Numbered from the stretch's first letter, positions 26,502-36,220 are shown. The stretch is DNA of 36,295 nt from Spirochaetota bacterium (GCA_026398615.1 JAPLSN010000038.1:1-36295), one strand, 5' to 3'. Numbers and translations are program-made. The notes: a model not told the origin generated them from the letters alone.

Positions 26502-27209
26502 GTGGTGAACTTGCCGATTGCCGGTACAGGCGGATCATATGTCGTGAACCCGGGCAAGATCGTCGGGCTCGGGCTCAATTACCGCGACCATGTCGCCGAG
26601 AGCCTTTCCGTGCTGGCCCGCGGCAACACGGATATACCGGCGGAACCGGTCCTTTTCGCCAAGACGCCGAACGTGCTCGTCGGCCCGGGCGAACCGATCG
26701 TCATCCCTTCCTCATTCCTGTCGGCCGCGGGGATCGCGGCTCCACGAACGGATTACGAAGCCGAGCTTGCGGTGATCATCGGGCGCCGCTGCCGGCGGGT
26801 GTCGGCCCGGGACGCTCTTTCCTTCGTTTTCGGGTATTCCTGTTTCAACGACGTGAGCCAGCGGAACATCCAGAACAGCGAGCGCGGAGGGTGGTGGAAG
26901 GGCAAGAGCTTCGACAGTTTCGGCCCGATCGGGCCGGTCGTCGTCCCCGCCGGATCGATGGGGGATCCGCAGTCCCTGGCGATCGAGTGCCGCCTGAACG
27001 GCCGCGTCGTCCAGTCGGCCTCCACGGGCTCCATGATATTCGGCGTCGCCGAGACCATCGCCTACGTGTCGTCCGTCCTCACGCTCGAGGCCGGGGACCT
27101 GATCATCACCGGCACCCCGGCCGGAGTCGGGCCGCTTTTGCCGGGCGACGTGGTGGAAGTGGAAATCGGGGGAATCGGCATACTGCGCAACCCCGTGACT
27201 GAGGAATGA
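26502..27209 (+). CDS. Fumarylacetoacetate hydrolase family protein
   Basis: The 235-residue protein has the FAH fold: KIVGLGLNYRDH near the N-terminus, DYEAELAVIIG with the metal-binding acidic residues, FGYSCFNDVS, GKSFDSFGPIGP, and the C-terminal LEAGDLIITGTPAGVGPL. Family members hydrolyse or decarboxylate 2-oxo acids such as acylpyruvates and oxaloacetate; the exact substrate cannot be told. The start is taken as GTG 26502, preceded by GGAGGG, because close relatives begin just before the conserved lysine-isoleucine segment. ATG at 26424 would add 26 residues rich in Arg with no clear purpose. It stands alone between glgX and the receiver-PEP synthase gene. Confidence 0.8.
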   Translation: MVNLPIAGTGGSYVVNPGKIVGLGLNYRDHVAESLSVLARGNTDIPAEPVLFAKTPNVLVGPGEPIVIPSSFLSAAGIAAPRTDYEAELAVIIGRRCRRVSARDALSFVFGYSCFNDVSQRNIQNSERGGWWKGKSFDSFGPIGPVVVPAGSMGDPQSLAIECRLNGRVVQSASTGSMIFGVAETIAYVSSVLTLEAGDLIITGTPAGVGPLLPGDVVEVEIGGIGILRNPVTEE

Positions 27210-27384
27210 GTCGCCAGTTTATATCCCGAATGAGACCGGCAAAGCATGCCAGGCCATGGATCCGGAAAGTCGCCGGAATCCATGTTGCCATGAAGTATGT
27301 GGGATTCTCCCGGAAGGTCGCCCGGCCGGAGTGCAAACGGCGGACGTCTTGATCCGTCATCGGCCTGGGGGCATACTTCGGGAC

Positions 27385-30300
27385 ATGTACTTCAACGAAC
27401 TCGTGGCGGCCTATGACCGCGAACGGCGCGAACGCAACATCTTCCATGACCTCATGCACTACCGAGTGCGCGAAGTCCTCCTCGTCGCGAGCCTTTACGA
27501 TTCATTCATCCTCGAGAGCGACGGCGCCCTCTCCGAGCAGATCTACGGGGAGTACTACAAGCTCAACCTTACCGCCGCGCCCCGCGTGACCTGCGCCTAC
27601 ACGCCGGAATCTGCCGTCGACGTCTTCCGGGCCGGATCGTACGACATCGTGATCCTGATGGCCGGGCTGGATTTCGACATTCCGCTCTCGCTCGCCCGTG
27701 AGATGAAGTCGGCCCGGCCCGACGTGACGATCCTCCTCCTCGCCATGAACAACTCGAGCCTGCTCGGGCTGGACATGGAACGACCGGAACTGCCCTCGGT
27801 GGACCGCGTGTTCGTGTGGAACGGCTATTCCAAGCTGTTCGTGGGGATGGTCAAGTACGTCGAGGACCTGCGCAACGTGGACGCCGACACCTGCACCGGA
27901 CTCGTGCGCGTCATCCTTCTCGTGGAGGATTCCGTCAGGTACTATTCGCGCTACCTGCCCGTCCTCTACTCGGTCGTGATGAAGCAGACGCAGACGCTCA
28001 TCGAGGAGGAGCGTCAGGTCGAGATGAACAAGGTACTCCGCATGCGCGGACGGCCGAAAGTGCTGCTGGCGACCGACTACGATCGGGCCGTCGAACTCTT
28101 CGAGCGCTATGAGCCATACATCCTCACCGTGATCTCGGACATCTCGTACCCCCGGTCGGGCTGCCAGGATCCGGAAGCCGGCTTCGAATTCCTCGAGCTC
28201 GTGAAATCGCGGAAGGCGGACGTTCCGGTGCTCATCCAGTCGAGCGATCCATCGAACCGGGAACGGGCCTTCGCCATGGGCGCCGCCTTCGTGGACAAGG
28301 ATTCCAACACCCTGGCCCACGAACTCTCGACTTTCTTCCGCGACCACCTCGGGTTCGGCCCTTTCATCTTCAGGAGCCCCGAAGGCGCCGAGCTCGCCCG
28401 GGCCAGGAACATGGATGAATTCGAGATGCTTCTCGAACAGGCGCCGCTCGAGTGCGTCCTGCATCACGCGGAGCGCAACCACTTTTCCGCCTGGCTCCTG
28501 GCGCGCGGCGAGATACGCTTCGCGCGCGTCATGCGAAGCTACCGGACGGAGGACTTCGGTGGCGCCTCGGAAATGCGCGATTTCATCCTGCGCATCATCG
28601 ACGATGTGCGTAAAGCGAAGAACCACGGCGTCATCCCCAATTTCGACGAGTCGCTCTGCGGCGACTCGAACTGCATGGTCAGGCTGGCTTCGGGTTCAGT
28701 CGGAGGGAAGGGGCGGGGCATCGTCTTCATAAAGAGCCTCATCGACAATGCCGCTTTTCCAGCCTACTTCGGCGACATGGAAATCAAGATACCGTTCACG
28801 GCCTTCGTCGGCATCGACGAATTCGAGCGCTTTCTCGAGTCCAACGCGCTGTGGGTGTTCGCGCAGACCGAGCGCGACCAGGAGCGGGTGAAAAAACGCT
28901 TTCTCGAAGCCCCCCTGACGCGCTCGCTGAGCGGGCAGCTCGAACAGCTCATCTCCGTCACGCAGGCGCCCCTCGCGGTCCGGTCCTCGGGTCTGTTCGA
29001 GGACATGCTGATGGTTCCCTTCTCGGGGATCTACGACACCTATATCATCCCCAACGCGCATCCCGATCCCGCGGTCCGGCTCGCCCAGCTCTGCGATGCA
29101 ATACGGCTCACCTACGCGAGCCTCTTCTCGGAGTCCGCGAGGAACTACTTCGAAGCCGCGAGCTACAAGATTGAGGAAGAGCGCATGGCGATCGTGATCC
29201 AGGAAGTGGTGGGCGCACGTGTCGGAAACCTCTTCTATCCCCACATTTCCGGGACCGCGCAGTCGCACAACTACTATCCAGTGGCCTATCTCAAGCCCGA
29301 CGACGGGCTCTGCGTGTCCGCGATCGGGCTCGGAAGCTACGTCGTGGAGGGCGGCGAAGCCTTCCGTTTCAGCCCGAGCTACCCCAGGCTCGACGTCGTG
29401 TCGCCCGAGCACCAGCTGTCGGGTTCCCAACGCTGGTTCTACGCCCTCGACCTTTCCAGGGTGGATGTCGAACTCGCACGGGGAGAGGATGCCACCCTGT
29501 CGGCGCTCGACATTTCCGTAGCGGAGTCGAACGCCAGCTTCCCCCTCCTCGCGAGCACCTACGACATGGAGGACGGGCGCATCGTCCCCGGGATCTCCGC
29601 ACGGGGATCGCGCATCGTCAACTTCGCCAACATCCTCAAGTTCGACGCCCTGCCGTTCGCGGAAGCGATCGAGACCGTGCTCCAGGTGGGATCCAAGTCC
29701 ATGGGCATACCCGTCGAGATAGAATACGCGGTGAACCTGGCGGAACCTTCAGGCCGGCCGACGCTCTACCTCCTTCAGATCAAACCCCTGCTCCAGATCT
29801 CGGACAAGGTGGACGTGGACCTCTCAGGCATCCACCCGGGCGACTGCCTGCTCCTCACCGAGCTCAGCATGGGCAACGGCCGCGACGACACGATCTCGGA
29901 TATCGTGTTCATCCGGCCGGGGACTTTCGACAGGGAACGGACGCTCGACATCGCGGAAGAAATAGGCTTGATCAACGCGTCGATCAAGGCCGAAGGCCGG
30001 CGCTACATCCTGATCGGCTTCGGCCGCTGGGGCACCCGCGACCGCAGGCTCGGGATACCGGTATCCTTCAACCAGATTTCCGCAGTCCGTGCCATCGTCG
30101 AGGCGGACCTCGAGGATTTCAGGGTCGAAAGTTCGCTTGGCAGCCATTTCTTCCATAATGTCACCGCGATGAACATCGGATACTTTTCGATACCATGGCA
30201 CTCGCCGACCGCGTTCGTGGATTGGAATTGGCTCGGGTCGTCGAAAACCTTCCGGGAAACCGCCCATTGCGTCCACTTGAGGCTGGATTCGCCGGTTTCC

Positions 30301-30402
30301 ATACTCATGGACGGCAGGAAGGGAAGGGCCGCGATCCTAAAACCCGGAGCTGCATTGACCGGCTCGGGAAAAAATGACAATATCGCCTGCGAAGAAAGCT
30401 GA
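27385..30402 (+). CDS. Receiver-like domains fused to a PEP/pyruvate-binding (PpsA N-terminal) domain
   Basis: The 1005-residue protein is built of two parts. The N-terminal 360 residues carry two response-regulator-like segments. The first (about 25-150) has VLLVASLYDSFILE. The second (about 170-330) has VILLVEDSVRYYSR, then TVISDISYPRSG and FVDKD, which mark a receiver with its acidic pocket, phospho-acceptor Asp and Lys. The C-terminal 550 residues match the nucleotide-binding domain of PEP synthase and pyruvate phosphate dikinase, with SVGGKGRGI and the catalytic Arg in APLAVRSSGLFED. No phosphohistidine swivel domain and no PEP-binding barrel are visible, so it cannot be a complete PEP synthase. 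The ATG at 27385 has a weak ribosome site. The function is unknown; a regulatory phosphotransfer role is possible. Confidence 0.75.
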   Translation: MYFNELVAAYDRERRERNIFHDLMHYRVREVLLVASLYDSFILESDGALSEQIYGEYYKLNLTAAPRVTCAYTPESAVDVFRAGSYDIVILMAGLDFDIPLSLAREMKSARPDVTILLLAMNNSSLLGLDMERPELPSVDRVFVWNGYSKLFVGMVKYVEDLRNVDADTCTGLVRVILLVEDSVRYYSRYLPVLYSVVMKQTQTLIEEERQVEMNKVLRMRGRPKVLLATDYDRAVELFERYEPYILTVISDISYPRSGCQDPEAGFEFLELVKSRKADVPVLIQSSDPSNRERAFAMGAAFVDKDSNTLAHELSTFFRDHLGFGPFIFRSPEGAELARARNMDEFEMLLEQAPLECVLHHAERNHFSAWLLARGEIRFARVMRSYRTEDFGGASEMRDFILRIIDDVRKAKNHGVIPNFDESLCGDSNCMVRLASGSVGGKGRGIVFIKSLIDNAAFPAYFGDMEIKIPFTAFVGIDEFERFLESNALWVFAQTERDQERVKKRFLEAPLTRSLSGQLEQLISVTQAPLAVRSSGLFEDMLMVPFSGIYDTYIIPNAHPDPAVRLAQLCDAIRLTYASLFSESARNYFEAASYKIEEERMAIVIQEVVGARVGNLFYPHISGTAQSHNYYPVAYLKPDDGLCVSAIGLGSYVVEGGEAFRFSPSYPRLDVVSPEHQLSGSQRWFYALDLSRVDVELARGEDATLSALDISVAESNASFPLLASTYDMEDGRIVPGISARGSRIVNFANILKFDALPFAEAIETVLQVGSKSMGIPVEIEYAVNLAEPSGRPTLYLLQIKPLLQISDKVDVDLSGIHPGDCLLLTELSMGNGRDDTISDIVFIRPGTFDRERTLDIAEEIGLINASIKAEGRRYILIGFGRWGTRDRRLGIPVSFNQISAVRAIVEADLEDFRVESSLGSHFFHNVTAMNIGYFSIPWHSPTAFVDWNWLGSSKTFRETAHCVHLRLDSPVSILMDGRKGRAAILKPGAALTGSGKNDNIACEES

Positions 30403-30502
30403 GGCGGCCGGGAACGACGACCGATGCGCGCATGAACCGTCGGTCTCTCCCGGCTTTATTCGCGTCCATGTCGAAGAGCCATACAAAGAACGGAGTATCG
30501 CG

Positions 30503-32086
30503 ATGGATATCAAGGCCATGGTAAGGACACTGCACCCCCTCGAAGTCAAGGTACTCAACCATTACAAGCCAGGCACGGAACTTTCGGCCGAACGCCTCGT
30601 GAAGGAACTCGGCTACATCGAGGGACAGGCCAACCAGGCGCTCAACTGGCTCTGCGGCAAGGAACTTGCAGTGGAATCCGGCCGCGTTTCGAAGACCGTA
30701 TACGAACTGACACCCCTGGGCAAGGAATGGTTTGAGACCGGTACGCCCGATGAACGGATCCTCCGGCACCTTTCGGAGAAAGGGGCTGCCCGCCTCCCCG
30801 ACCTGGCGCAAGCACTGGCCATCCCGCCCAAGGATGTCGGTTCCGCATTCGGGATCCTGTCCAGGGAAGGCGCGCTTTCGATGGATTCCGGGAAGCGGGC
30901 CGTCCTCGATACCGGATGGTTCGAGGCCGCGCACTCAGGCAAAGAGAAGCCGCGGATCGTCCTGGTCCGGGACCTGGTCACGAGGGCAGCCGGTGAAAAA
31001 GGCGGTATCCTCGAGGAAGCAGGACTATCCGCCGCGGAAAGAACCGCCATGGGCGGCATCGCGAAAAAACGCGGATCGGGCGACGCAGCCTTCCGAATTT
31101 CCGATCGCGAAACCGTCATGTTCACTCTGGCCGCCGGATGCGCGGAAGCCGTCGCGGCGCTTTCCGACGCCGGGATCACGGGCGGTGAGATCGGCGCGGT
31201 CACCCAGGACATCCTCGAAAAAGGTTCGTGGAAGGATTCCGCGTTCAGACCGTACAACGTGAAAGGGAAGCCCGCCCGGCTCGAGCTGGGCAGGCGGAAT
31301 CCCTACGTGGAGTTCCTCGATTCGGTCAAGGACAAGCTCGCTTCCCTCGGTTTCGAGGAATTCGACGGCTCCCTCGTCGAAACGGAGTTCTGGAACTGCG
31401 ACGCTCTCTTCATGCCCCAGTTTCATTCCGCCCGCGACATCCACGATGTCTACTACCTCGCGGAACCGGAACGGGCCAGATTCATCGAGCAACCGCATCT
31501 CGACGCCGTGGCGGGAACCCACGAAAACGGCGGCTCCACGCAGAGCCGCGGATGGCGTTACTCCTTCGACCGCGACTTCACCCGGCGCCTCATCCTGCGG
31601 AGCCAGGGCACGGTGCTCTCGGCCCGGCAGCTTCCCACGGCGCAGGTGCCCGGGAAGTACTTCGGCATCGCCCGCTGTTTCCGCTACGACCGCGTCGACG
31701 CCACCCACCTGTCCGACTTCTACCAGACCGAGGGCATCGTACTCGGAGAGGACGTGAACCTCCGGACCTTGCTCGGCTTTCTCAGGATGTTCGCGACCGA
31801 GGTCGCGGGCGCGAAGGAAGTCAAGTACGTTCCAGGTTACTTTCCATTCACGGAACCATCGGTCGAGGTCCACATTAAGCACCCCGTGCTCGGCTGGTTC
31901 GAGCTCGGCGGGGCGGGGATCTTCCGGCCGGAAGTCACCGAACCGCTCGGGGTGAAGGTCCCGGTGCTGGCGTGGGGCATCGGCATCGACCGGATGGCCC
32001 TCATGGCCCTTGGGCTGAACGACCTCCGGGAATTGTTCAGCCTGGACATCGAAAACGTGCGGCTACGAAGGAATATGACGAGATAG
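30503..32086 (+). CDS. pheS: Phenylalanyl-tRNA synthetase alpha chain, archaeal/spirochaete type
   Basis: The 527-residue chain charges tRNA-Phe with phenylalanine. The first 90 residues contain winged-helix repeats (LHPLEVKVLNHYKP, AERLVKELGYIEGQANQALN), which mark the archaeal/eukaryal PheS type and replace the coiled coil of ordinary bacterial PheS. The class-II core follows: motif 1 near NPYVEFLDSVKDKLASLGF, motif 2 around CFRYDRVDATHLSDFYQTEG and motif 3 in WGIGIDRMALM. Substrate-binding GWRYSFDRDF is also present. ATG 30503 follows GGAG, eight bases upstream. pheT lies downstream, separated by two strong hairpins. Bacteria of the phylum Spirochaetes are known to use this type. Confidence 0.93.
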   Translation: MDIKAMVRTLHPLEVKVLNHYKPGTELSAERLVKELGYIEGQANQALNWLCGKELAVESGRVSKTVYELTPLGKEWFETGTPDERILRHLSEKGAARLPDLAQALAIPPKDVGSAFGILSREGALSMDSGKRAVLDTGWFEAAHSGKEKPRIVLVRDLVTRAAGEKGGILEEAGLSAAERTAMGGIAKKRGSGDAAFRISDRETVMFTLAAGCAEAVAALSDAGITGGEIGAVTQDILEKGSWKDSAFRPYNVKGKPARLELGRRNPYVEFLDSVKDKLASLGFEEFDGSLVETEFWNCDALFMPQFHSARDIHDVYYLAEPERARFIEQPHLDAVAGTHENGGSTQSRGWRYSFDRDFTRRLILRSQGTVLSARQLPTAQVPGKYFGIARCFRYDRVDATHLSDFYQTEGIVLGEDVNLRTLLGFLRMFATEVAGAKEVKYVPGYFPFTEPSVEVHIKHPVLGWFELGGAGIFRPEVTEPLGVKVPVLAWGIGIDRMALMALGLNDLRELFSLDIENVRLRRNMTR

Positions 32087-32090
32087 AAGT

Positions 32091-32124
32091 GTGTTGAAAA
32101 AGGCCATGGAGCCTTTTTCAACAC
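32091..32124. repeat. Perfect 14-bp hairpin after pheS (TGTTGAAAA repeat, copy 1)
   Basis: GTGTTGAAAAAGGC (32091-32104) pairs perfectly with GCCTTTTTCAACAC (32111-32124) around CATGGA. It begins five bases after the pheS stop. The T-run is within the stem and not after it, so it is not a standard terminator, but it could slow or end transcription in either direction. Confidence 0.75.
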
Positions 32125-32177
32125 TGCCTTACATTATGCAATTGCGCAGAAGACCGAATGGTTTTCGAGGAATTGCA

Positions 32178-32220
32178 CGGCAGGATGTTGAAAAGCCTCA
32201 GGTTTTTCAACATCCTGCCG
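32178..32220. repeat. Long hairpin before pheT (TGTTGAAAA repeat, copy 2)
   Basis: CGGCAGGATGTTGAAAA (32178-32194) pairs perfectly with positions 32204-32220. Three further pairs including one G-U close a TCA loop, for a total of about 20 base pairs. It shares the core TGTTGAAAA with the hairpin at 32091 and ends 21 bases before the pheT start, next to its GGGGAG ribosome site. Confidence 0.75.
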
Positions 32221-32241
32221 GAGACTCGGGGAGAAACCCAT

Positions 32242-33966
32242 ATGCCCAAGATCGAAGTGAACGAAACCCTCTTCTTCAGCCTCGTCGGTCGCCGCTATGA
32301 CGCCGCGGAGCTCGAAAAGCTGCTTCCCGTCGCGAAGGCGGAACTGGACGAATGGAACCGGGACGAAGGAAACGAAGATGACCGCGTCATCAAGATCGAG
32401 CTCAACGACACGAACCGGCCTGACCTCTGGTCCACCGCCGGCCTCGCGCGTGCGCTCCGCATCTACTCGGGCGATCCCGTGCCCGACTATCCTTTCTTCT
32501 CCCGAGATGGCGACCAGCGCGAGGCAGTGTTCAGGATCGTCGTGGACGCATCCGTGCGGAAGCCGCGGCCCTACATCGCGGCCTTCGTCGTCTCGGGCAA
32601 GCCGATCACCGACGCGATGCTCAAGGACGTGATCCAGACACAGGAAAAGCTCGCATGGAACTTCGGGCGCAAGCGGCGGACCATTTCGATGGGCGTGTAC
32701 CGCATCGCCCTCATCAAATGGCCGGTGGTGTACAAGGCCGTGACGCCGGACTCGGTCAGCTTCGTGCCGCTCCAGTCCGACCGTTCCATGACCCTGTCGG
32801 AGATCCTGCGCGAACATCCGAAGGGCAGGGAATACGCCTTCATCCTGGAGAACGAGCCGGAACATCCCCTTCTCGTGGATTCGACGGGCGCCGTACTTTC
32901 CTACCCACCGATCATCAATTCGAACGACCTCGGCGCCGTCAAGGTCGGCGATTCCGACCTGCTCGTCGAGCTCACCGGCACGGATCTTCCCTCGGTGACC
33001 CTCGCCGCCAGCATCATCGCCTGCAACTTCGCTGATGCCGGCTACTGCATCAAGCCGATCGCGGTCGACTATCCCTTCGACACCGACTATGGCCGTCGCG
33101 TCGTGAACCCGCACTATTTCCAGGCCCCGGTTTCCATCGACGCAAATCGCATCGGGAAGCTCCTGGGCAAGCCCTTCACACCGGAAAAAGCCCGAGAATG
33201 CCTCGCGCGGATGGGCGTCCGGAGCGACCAGCACGGCGTGTTCGTCTCGGCTTCCCCTCCGGAATACCGCAACGATTTCCTGCACCCCGTCGACGTCGTC
33301 GAAGACGTGATGATCGGCTTCGGCATGGAGAATTTCGAACCCGAGCGCCCGCACGATTTCACAATCGGTCGGCTCACGCCGATCGAGCTCCTTTCGCGGA
33401 AGGTGAAGGGTCTGCTCGTCGGCATGGGCTACCAGGAGATGATCTACAACTACCTCGGTTCCGGGCGTGACTACATCGAGCGGATGAACGTTCCGGGCGA
33501 CGATACGATCCGCATCTCGAACCCGATGTCGGAGAACTTCGAGTATGTCCGTCCGTCCATCCTCCCGAGCCTCCTCATGTCGGAGGCGGTCTCTGCCAAG
33601 GCGCCGTACCCCCACCGCATCTTCGAGGTCGGCAAGGTCGCGTACCGAGACGTGTCGGCCAACTACGGCACGACGACGAGGCAGAAGCTGGGTTTCCTCG
33701 CATCCCATGCAAATGCGGATTTCAACGAAGCTGCGAGCCATGCAGCGGCGCTACTCTACTACCTCGGTGAAGACAATGCGGTCGGGGATTCGGAAGATCC
33801 GCGCTTCATCCCCGGTCGGCAGGCCGCGGTGCTCAGGAACGGTTCGCCCATCGGCGTATTCGGCGAGATGCATCCCCGCGTGCTCGACAACTGGGGTGTG
33901 ACGATGCCCTGCATCGCCGGCGAAATCGACATCGAAACGCTCCTGCCGGGCGCGTCGTCCCGTTGA
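32242..33966 (+). CDS. pheT: Phenylalanyl-tRNA synthetase beta chain, archaeal/spirochaete type
   Basis: The 574-residue chain is of the short archaeal/eukaryal type; ordinary bacterial PheT has about 800 residues with extra tRNA-binding domains. The N-terminal part has ELNDTNRPDLWSTAGLARAL. The middle part is the B3/B4 region. The B5 domain shows PEYRNDFLHPVDVVEDVMIG followed by FG, and the C-terminal part is the catalytic-like core, with NPMSENFEYVRPSILPSLL. There is no anticodon-binding C-terminal domain. The start is ATG 32242 after GGGGAG; upstream in-frame codons cross the hairpin. It pairs with PheS as an (alpha-beta)2 enzyme. Confidence 0.93.
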   Translation: MPKIEVNETLFFSLVGRRYDAAELEKLLPVAKAELDEWNRDEGNEDDRVIKIELNDTNRPDLWSTAGLARALRIYSGDPVPDYPFFSRDGDQREAVFRIVVDASVRKPRPYIAAFVVSGKPITDAMLKDVIQTQEKLAWNFGRKRRTISMGVYRIALIKWPVVYKAVTPDSVSFVPLQSDRSMTLSEILREHPKGREYAFILENEPEHPLLVDSTGAVLSYPPIINSNDLGAVKVGDSDLLVELTGTDLPSVTLAASIIACNFADAGYCIKPIAVDYPFDTDYGRRVVNPHYFQAPVSIDANRIGKLLGKPFTPEKARECLARMGVRSDQHGVFVSASPPEYRNDFLHPVDVVEDVMIGFGMENFEPERPHDFTIGRLTPIELLSRKVKGLLVGMGYQEMIYNYLGSGRDYIERMNVPGDDTIRISNPMSENFEYVRPSILPSLLMSEAVSAKAPYPHRIFEVGKVAYRDVSANYGTTTRQKLGFLASHANADFNEAASHAAALLYYLGEDNAVGDSEDPRFIPGRQAAVLRNGSPIGVFGEMHPRVLDNWGVTMPCIAGEIDIETLLPGASSR

Positions 33967-33985
33967 GTTCCCTCGGAGCGCAGGA

Positions 33986-34285
33986 ATGAACCCAGGCGAC
34001 ATCGCGTTTCTGGTTTCGCGGCTCGTGGTGATGGCCGCCGCCGCCTTCCTCGCCATACTCGTTTGGTCCAGGACGCGGGACATCGCCTGGATGCTGGTCG
34101 TCATCGGCACCGTCGCCGGGTATACCGACGTCCTCTTTTCAACCCTGACGCGTTTTGGCATCGTACCCGAATCGGCCGGAATGGTCGCAGGCATTCCTCT
34201 CGCCGCGATCGCGTTCGCGAACCTGCCGTATATCTTCTACTCCACCGCCTTCCTCATCATGATCGCCAGGAAGAGGCTCCGCTGA
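33986..34285 (+). CDS. Small membrane protein of unknown function
   Basis: The 99-residue protein has three hydrophobic stretches (about 8-27, 33-50 and 67-93) and a basic C-terminal end, RKRLR. It starts with AGGA just before the ATG, 19 bases after the pheT stop, so it is probably translated from the pheT message. I do not recognise a family. Charged residues between the helices (RTRD and TLTRFG) suggest short loops. Confidence 0.6.
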   Translation: MNPGDIAFLVSRLVVMAAAAFLAILVWSRTRDIAWMLVVIGTVAGYTDVLFSTLTRFGIVPESAGMVAGIPLAAIAFANLPYIFYSTAFLIMIARKRLR

Positions 34286-34443
34286 CGGAAAGAGCGGGGG
34301 GAAATGCCGTTTTCCGTATTCCAAGCTTCCTCGCCATCGTGATTTGCCAAAAACCCCATGATGTTCCGGCAAAATGCCTTTCCCACGGGCGGAACCAATC
34401 GAGCCCGTCCCTTCATGGCGTTTTTCCGCGCGGAGGCAAACCC

Positions 34444-35991
34444 ATGGTCGTCTACGCGTATGCTCCCTCCGGTTTCGAAGGCAATCTCGTCCATGTGGAA
34501 GTGGATATTCGACGGGGTTTACCTGCTTTCGACCTCACGGGCCTGCCCGACGGAGCCATCAAGGAAGCCAGGGACAGGGTCCGGGCAGCCGTGCGGAATT
34601 CAGGTTTCGAGTTCCCGGTAGATCGCGTCCTCGTGAACCTCGCCCCGGCGGGCATGAAAAAATGCGGTGCGTCCTTCGACCTTCCGATCGCCCTCGCCAT
34701 CCTTGCCGCGAGCGGGCAGCTTCCCGAGCCGGGACGGCCTGTCCTCGCGCTCGGCGAACTCCTCCTCTCGGGCGAAACCCTGCCGGTATGCGGCGTCTTG
34801 TCGGCTATGGCCGCCGCCATGGAGCGTGATATCGGCGATGCCATCGTGGCTCCCGGGAATTTCCGGGAAGCTTCTTCCCTCCATGCCGGAAGGGTTCATT
34901 CCCTCGCGTCGCTCCGTACCGCGCTGGAAACCTTCGCCCGTGTCCGGGACGGTATCGATCAGCCTGATCCCGGCATAGTGTCCGCGGAGCAGGCTGGTGA
35001 CGGAGCGGGCGCCGACCCGAACGGGGATTTTTCCGACATTCGCGGGCAAGGGCCGCTTCGGCGAGCCCTCGAGGTGGCTGCCGCGGGAGGTCATCACGTA
35101 TTGCTGTTCGGTCCGCCCGGTTCGGGGAAAACGATGGCAGCCTCCCGTTTCGGGTCCATACTGCCCGATCTGGACCGGGAACGATCATTCGAGACGACCA
35201 AGATCCATTCCCTGGCGGGAACTCTCCCTCCGTCCAGAGGGCTCATCGTTCGGCCTCCGTTCAGGGCGCCCCATCACGGCGCTTCGGCGGAAGGCATCGT
35301 CGGTGGCGGGCGTTTCGTGCGTCCGGGCGAAATCAGCCTCGCCCACGGCGGCGTACTATTCCTCGACGAAGCGCCCGAATTCCGGATCGATATCCTGCAG
35401 TCGCTTCGCGAACCCATCGAGTCGGGGCGCATATCCATCGCCCGCGCGGAAACGAGCGCATGGTTCCCTGCACGGTTCCAGTTGATCCTTGCCGCCAATC
35501 CCTGTCCCTGCGGGAACCTCGGAAGACCATCCGCGGTCTGCCTCTGTTCCGTCGATGACGTAAAGCGCTACTGGAAACGACTCGGCGGGCCGCTCCTGGA
35601 CCGCATTGACATCAGGGTTCCCGTACGAAACGCCGGCAGCTCCGAACTCCTCGGCCCTCCCGGGGAATCTTCGGGCGAAATCCGGAAACGCGTCCGGAAA
35701 GCGCGGGAACTGCAAGAAATCCGATACCGGAAGGAATCGTTCGCCTTGAACGCCCATGTCCCGCCCGGATTCATCGAGCGATACTGCCCCATTGAAGGCG
35801 AGTTCCGCTGCGAATTCCTGGCTTCAGCTGAAAAATCAGGGATCTCGAGCCGCGCCATCCATTCCATCGCACGCCTGGCGAGAACCATCGCGGATCTGTC
35901 CGACGACAAACAAATCGGAAGACGACACGTGGAGGAAGCTTTTAGCTTGAGGAAATATGGCGAGGAAAATGTTTTCTGGAGAATTCCATGA
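34444..35991 (+). CDS. ComM/YifB family Mg-chelatase-like AAA ATPase
   Basis: The 515-residue protein has the typical three parts: an N-terminal Lon-like domain (1-170) opening with MVVYAYAPSGFEGNLVHVEV, a AAA+ ATPase with Walker A GPPGSGKT and Walker B GGVLFLDEAPEF, and a C-terminal helical domain. The NPCPCGN stretch and later cysteines are family hallmarks. ComM relatives act as helicases in branch migration during natural transformation; a role in recombination is known for some members and inferred here. GGAGG, seven bases before the ATG at 34444, fixes the start. It is the last gene before the promoter region at the window end. Confidence 0.9.
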   Translation: MVVYAYAPSGFEGNLVHVEVDIRRGLPAFDLTGLPDGAIKEARDRVRAAVRNSGFEFPVDRVLVNLAPAGMKKCGASFDLPIALAILAASGQLPEPGRPVLALGELLLSGETLPVCGVLSAMAAAMERDIGDAIVAPGNFREASSLHAGRVHSLASLRTALETFARVRDGIDQPDPGIVSAEQAGDGAGADPNGDFSDIRGQGPLRRALEVAAAGGHHVLLFGPPGSGKTMAASRFGSILPDLDRERSFETTKIHSLAGTLPPSRGLIVRPPFRAPHHGASAEGIVGGGRFVRPGEISLAHGGVLFLDEAPEFRIDILQSLREPIESGRISIARAETSAWFPARFQLILAANPCPCGNLGRPSAVCLCSVDDVKRYWKRLGGPLLDRIDIRVPVRNAGSSELLGPPGESSGEIRKRVRKARELQEIRYRKESFALNAHVPPGFIERYCPIEGEFRCEFLASAEKSGISSRAIHSIARLARTIADLSDDKQIGRRHVEEAFSLRKYGEENVFWRIP

Positions 35992-36106
35992 TGATTTTCC
36001 CGATCATCCTTGACAGGAATCAAGCTTGCGGATATAAACAATCCGCTTTGAATGTCTCCGAGCCTTACAAGGCGGCAGGAGAAATAACAAAAAGAATGGA
36101 CCACGC

Positions 36107-36136
36107 TTGACACGAAGATATCAAGTTCGGTAGACT
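36107..36136 (+). promoter_or_regulatory. Upstream promoter P1 of an operon beyond the window
   Basis: TTGACA (36107-36112) is a perfect -35 box, followed by an 18-base spacer and TAGACT (36131-36136). No open frame follows it within the window. Confidence 0.65.
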
Positions 36137-36220
36137 ATCCTAGCGCAATGTCGTCTGCGTCGGTATCCGGAAGGGGCGCGACGGCAGGGGGCGAAAAGAA
36201 CGCAGGGAACGTTCGGATGC

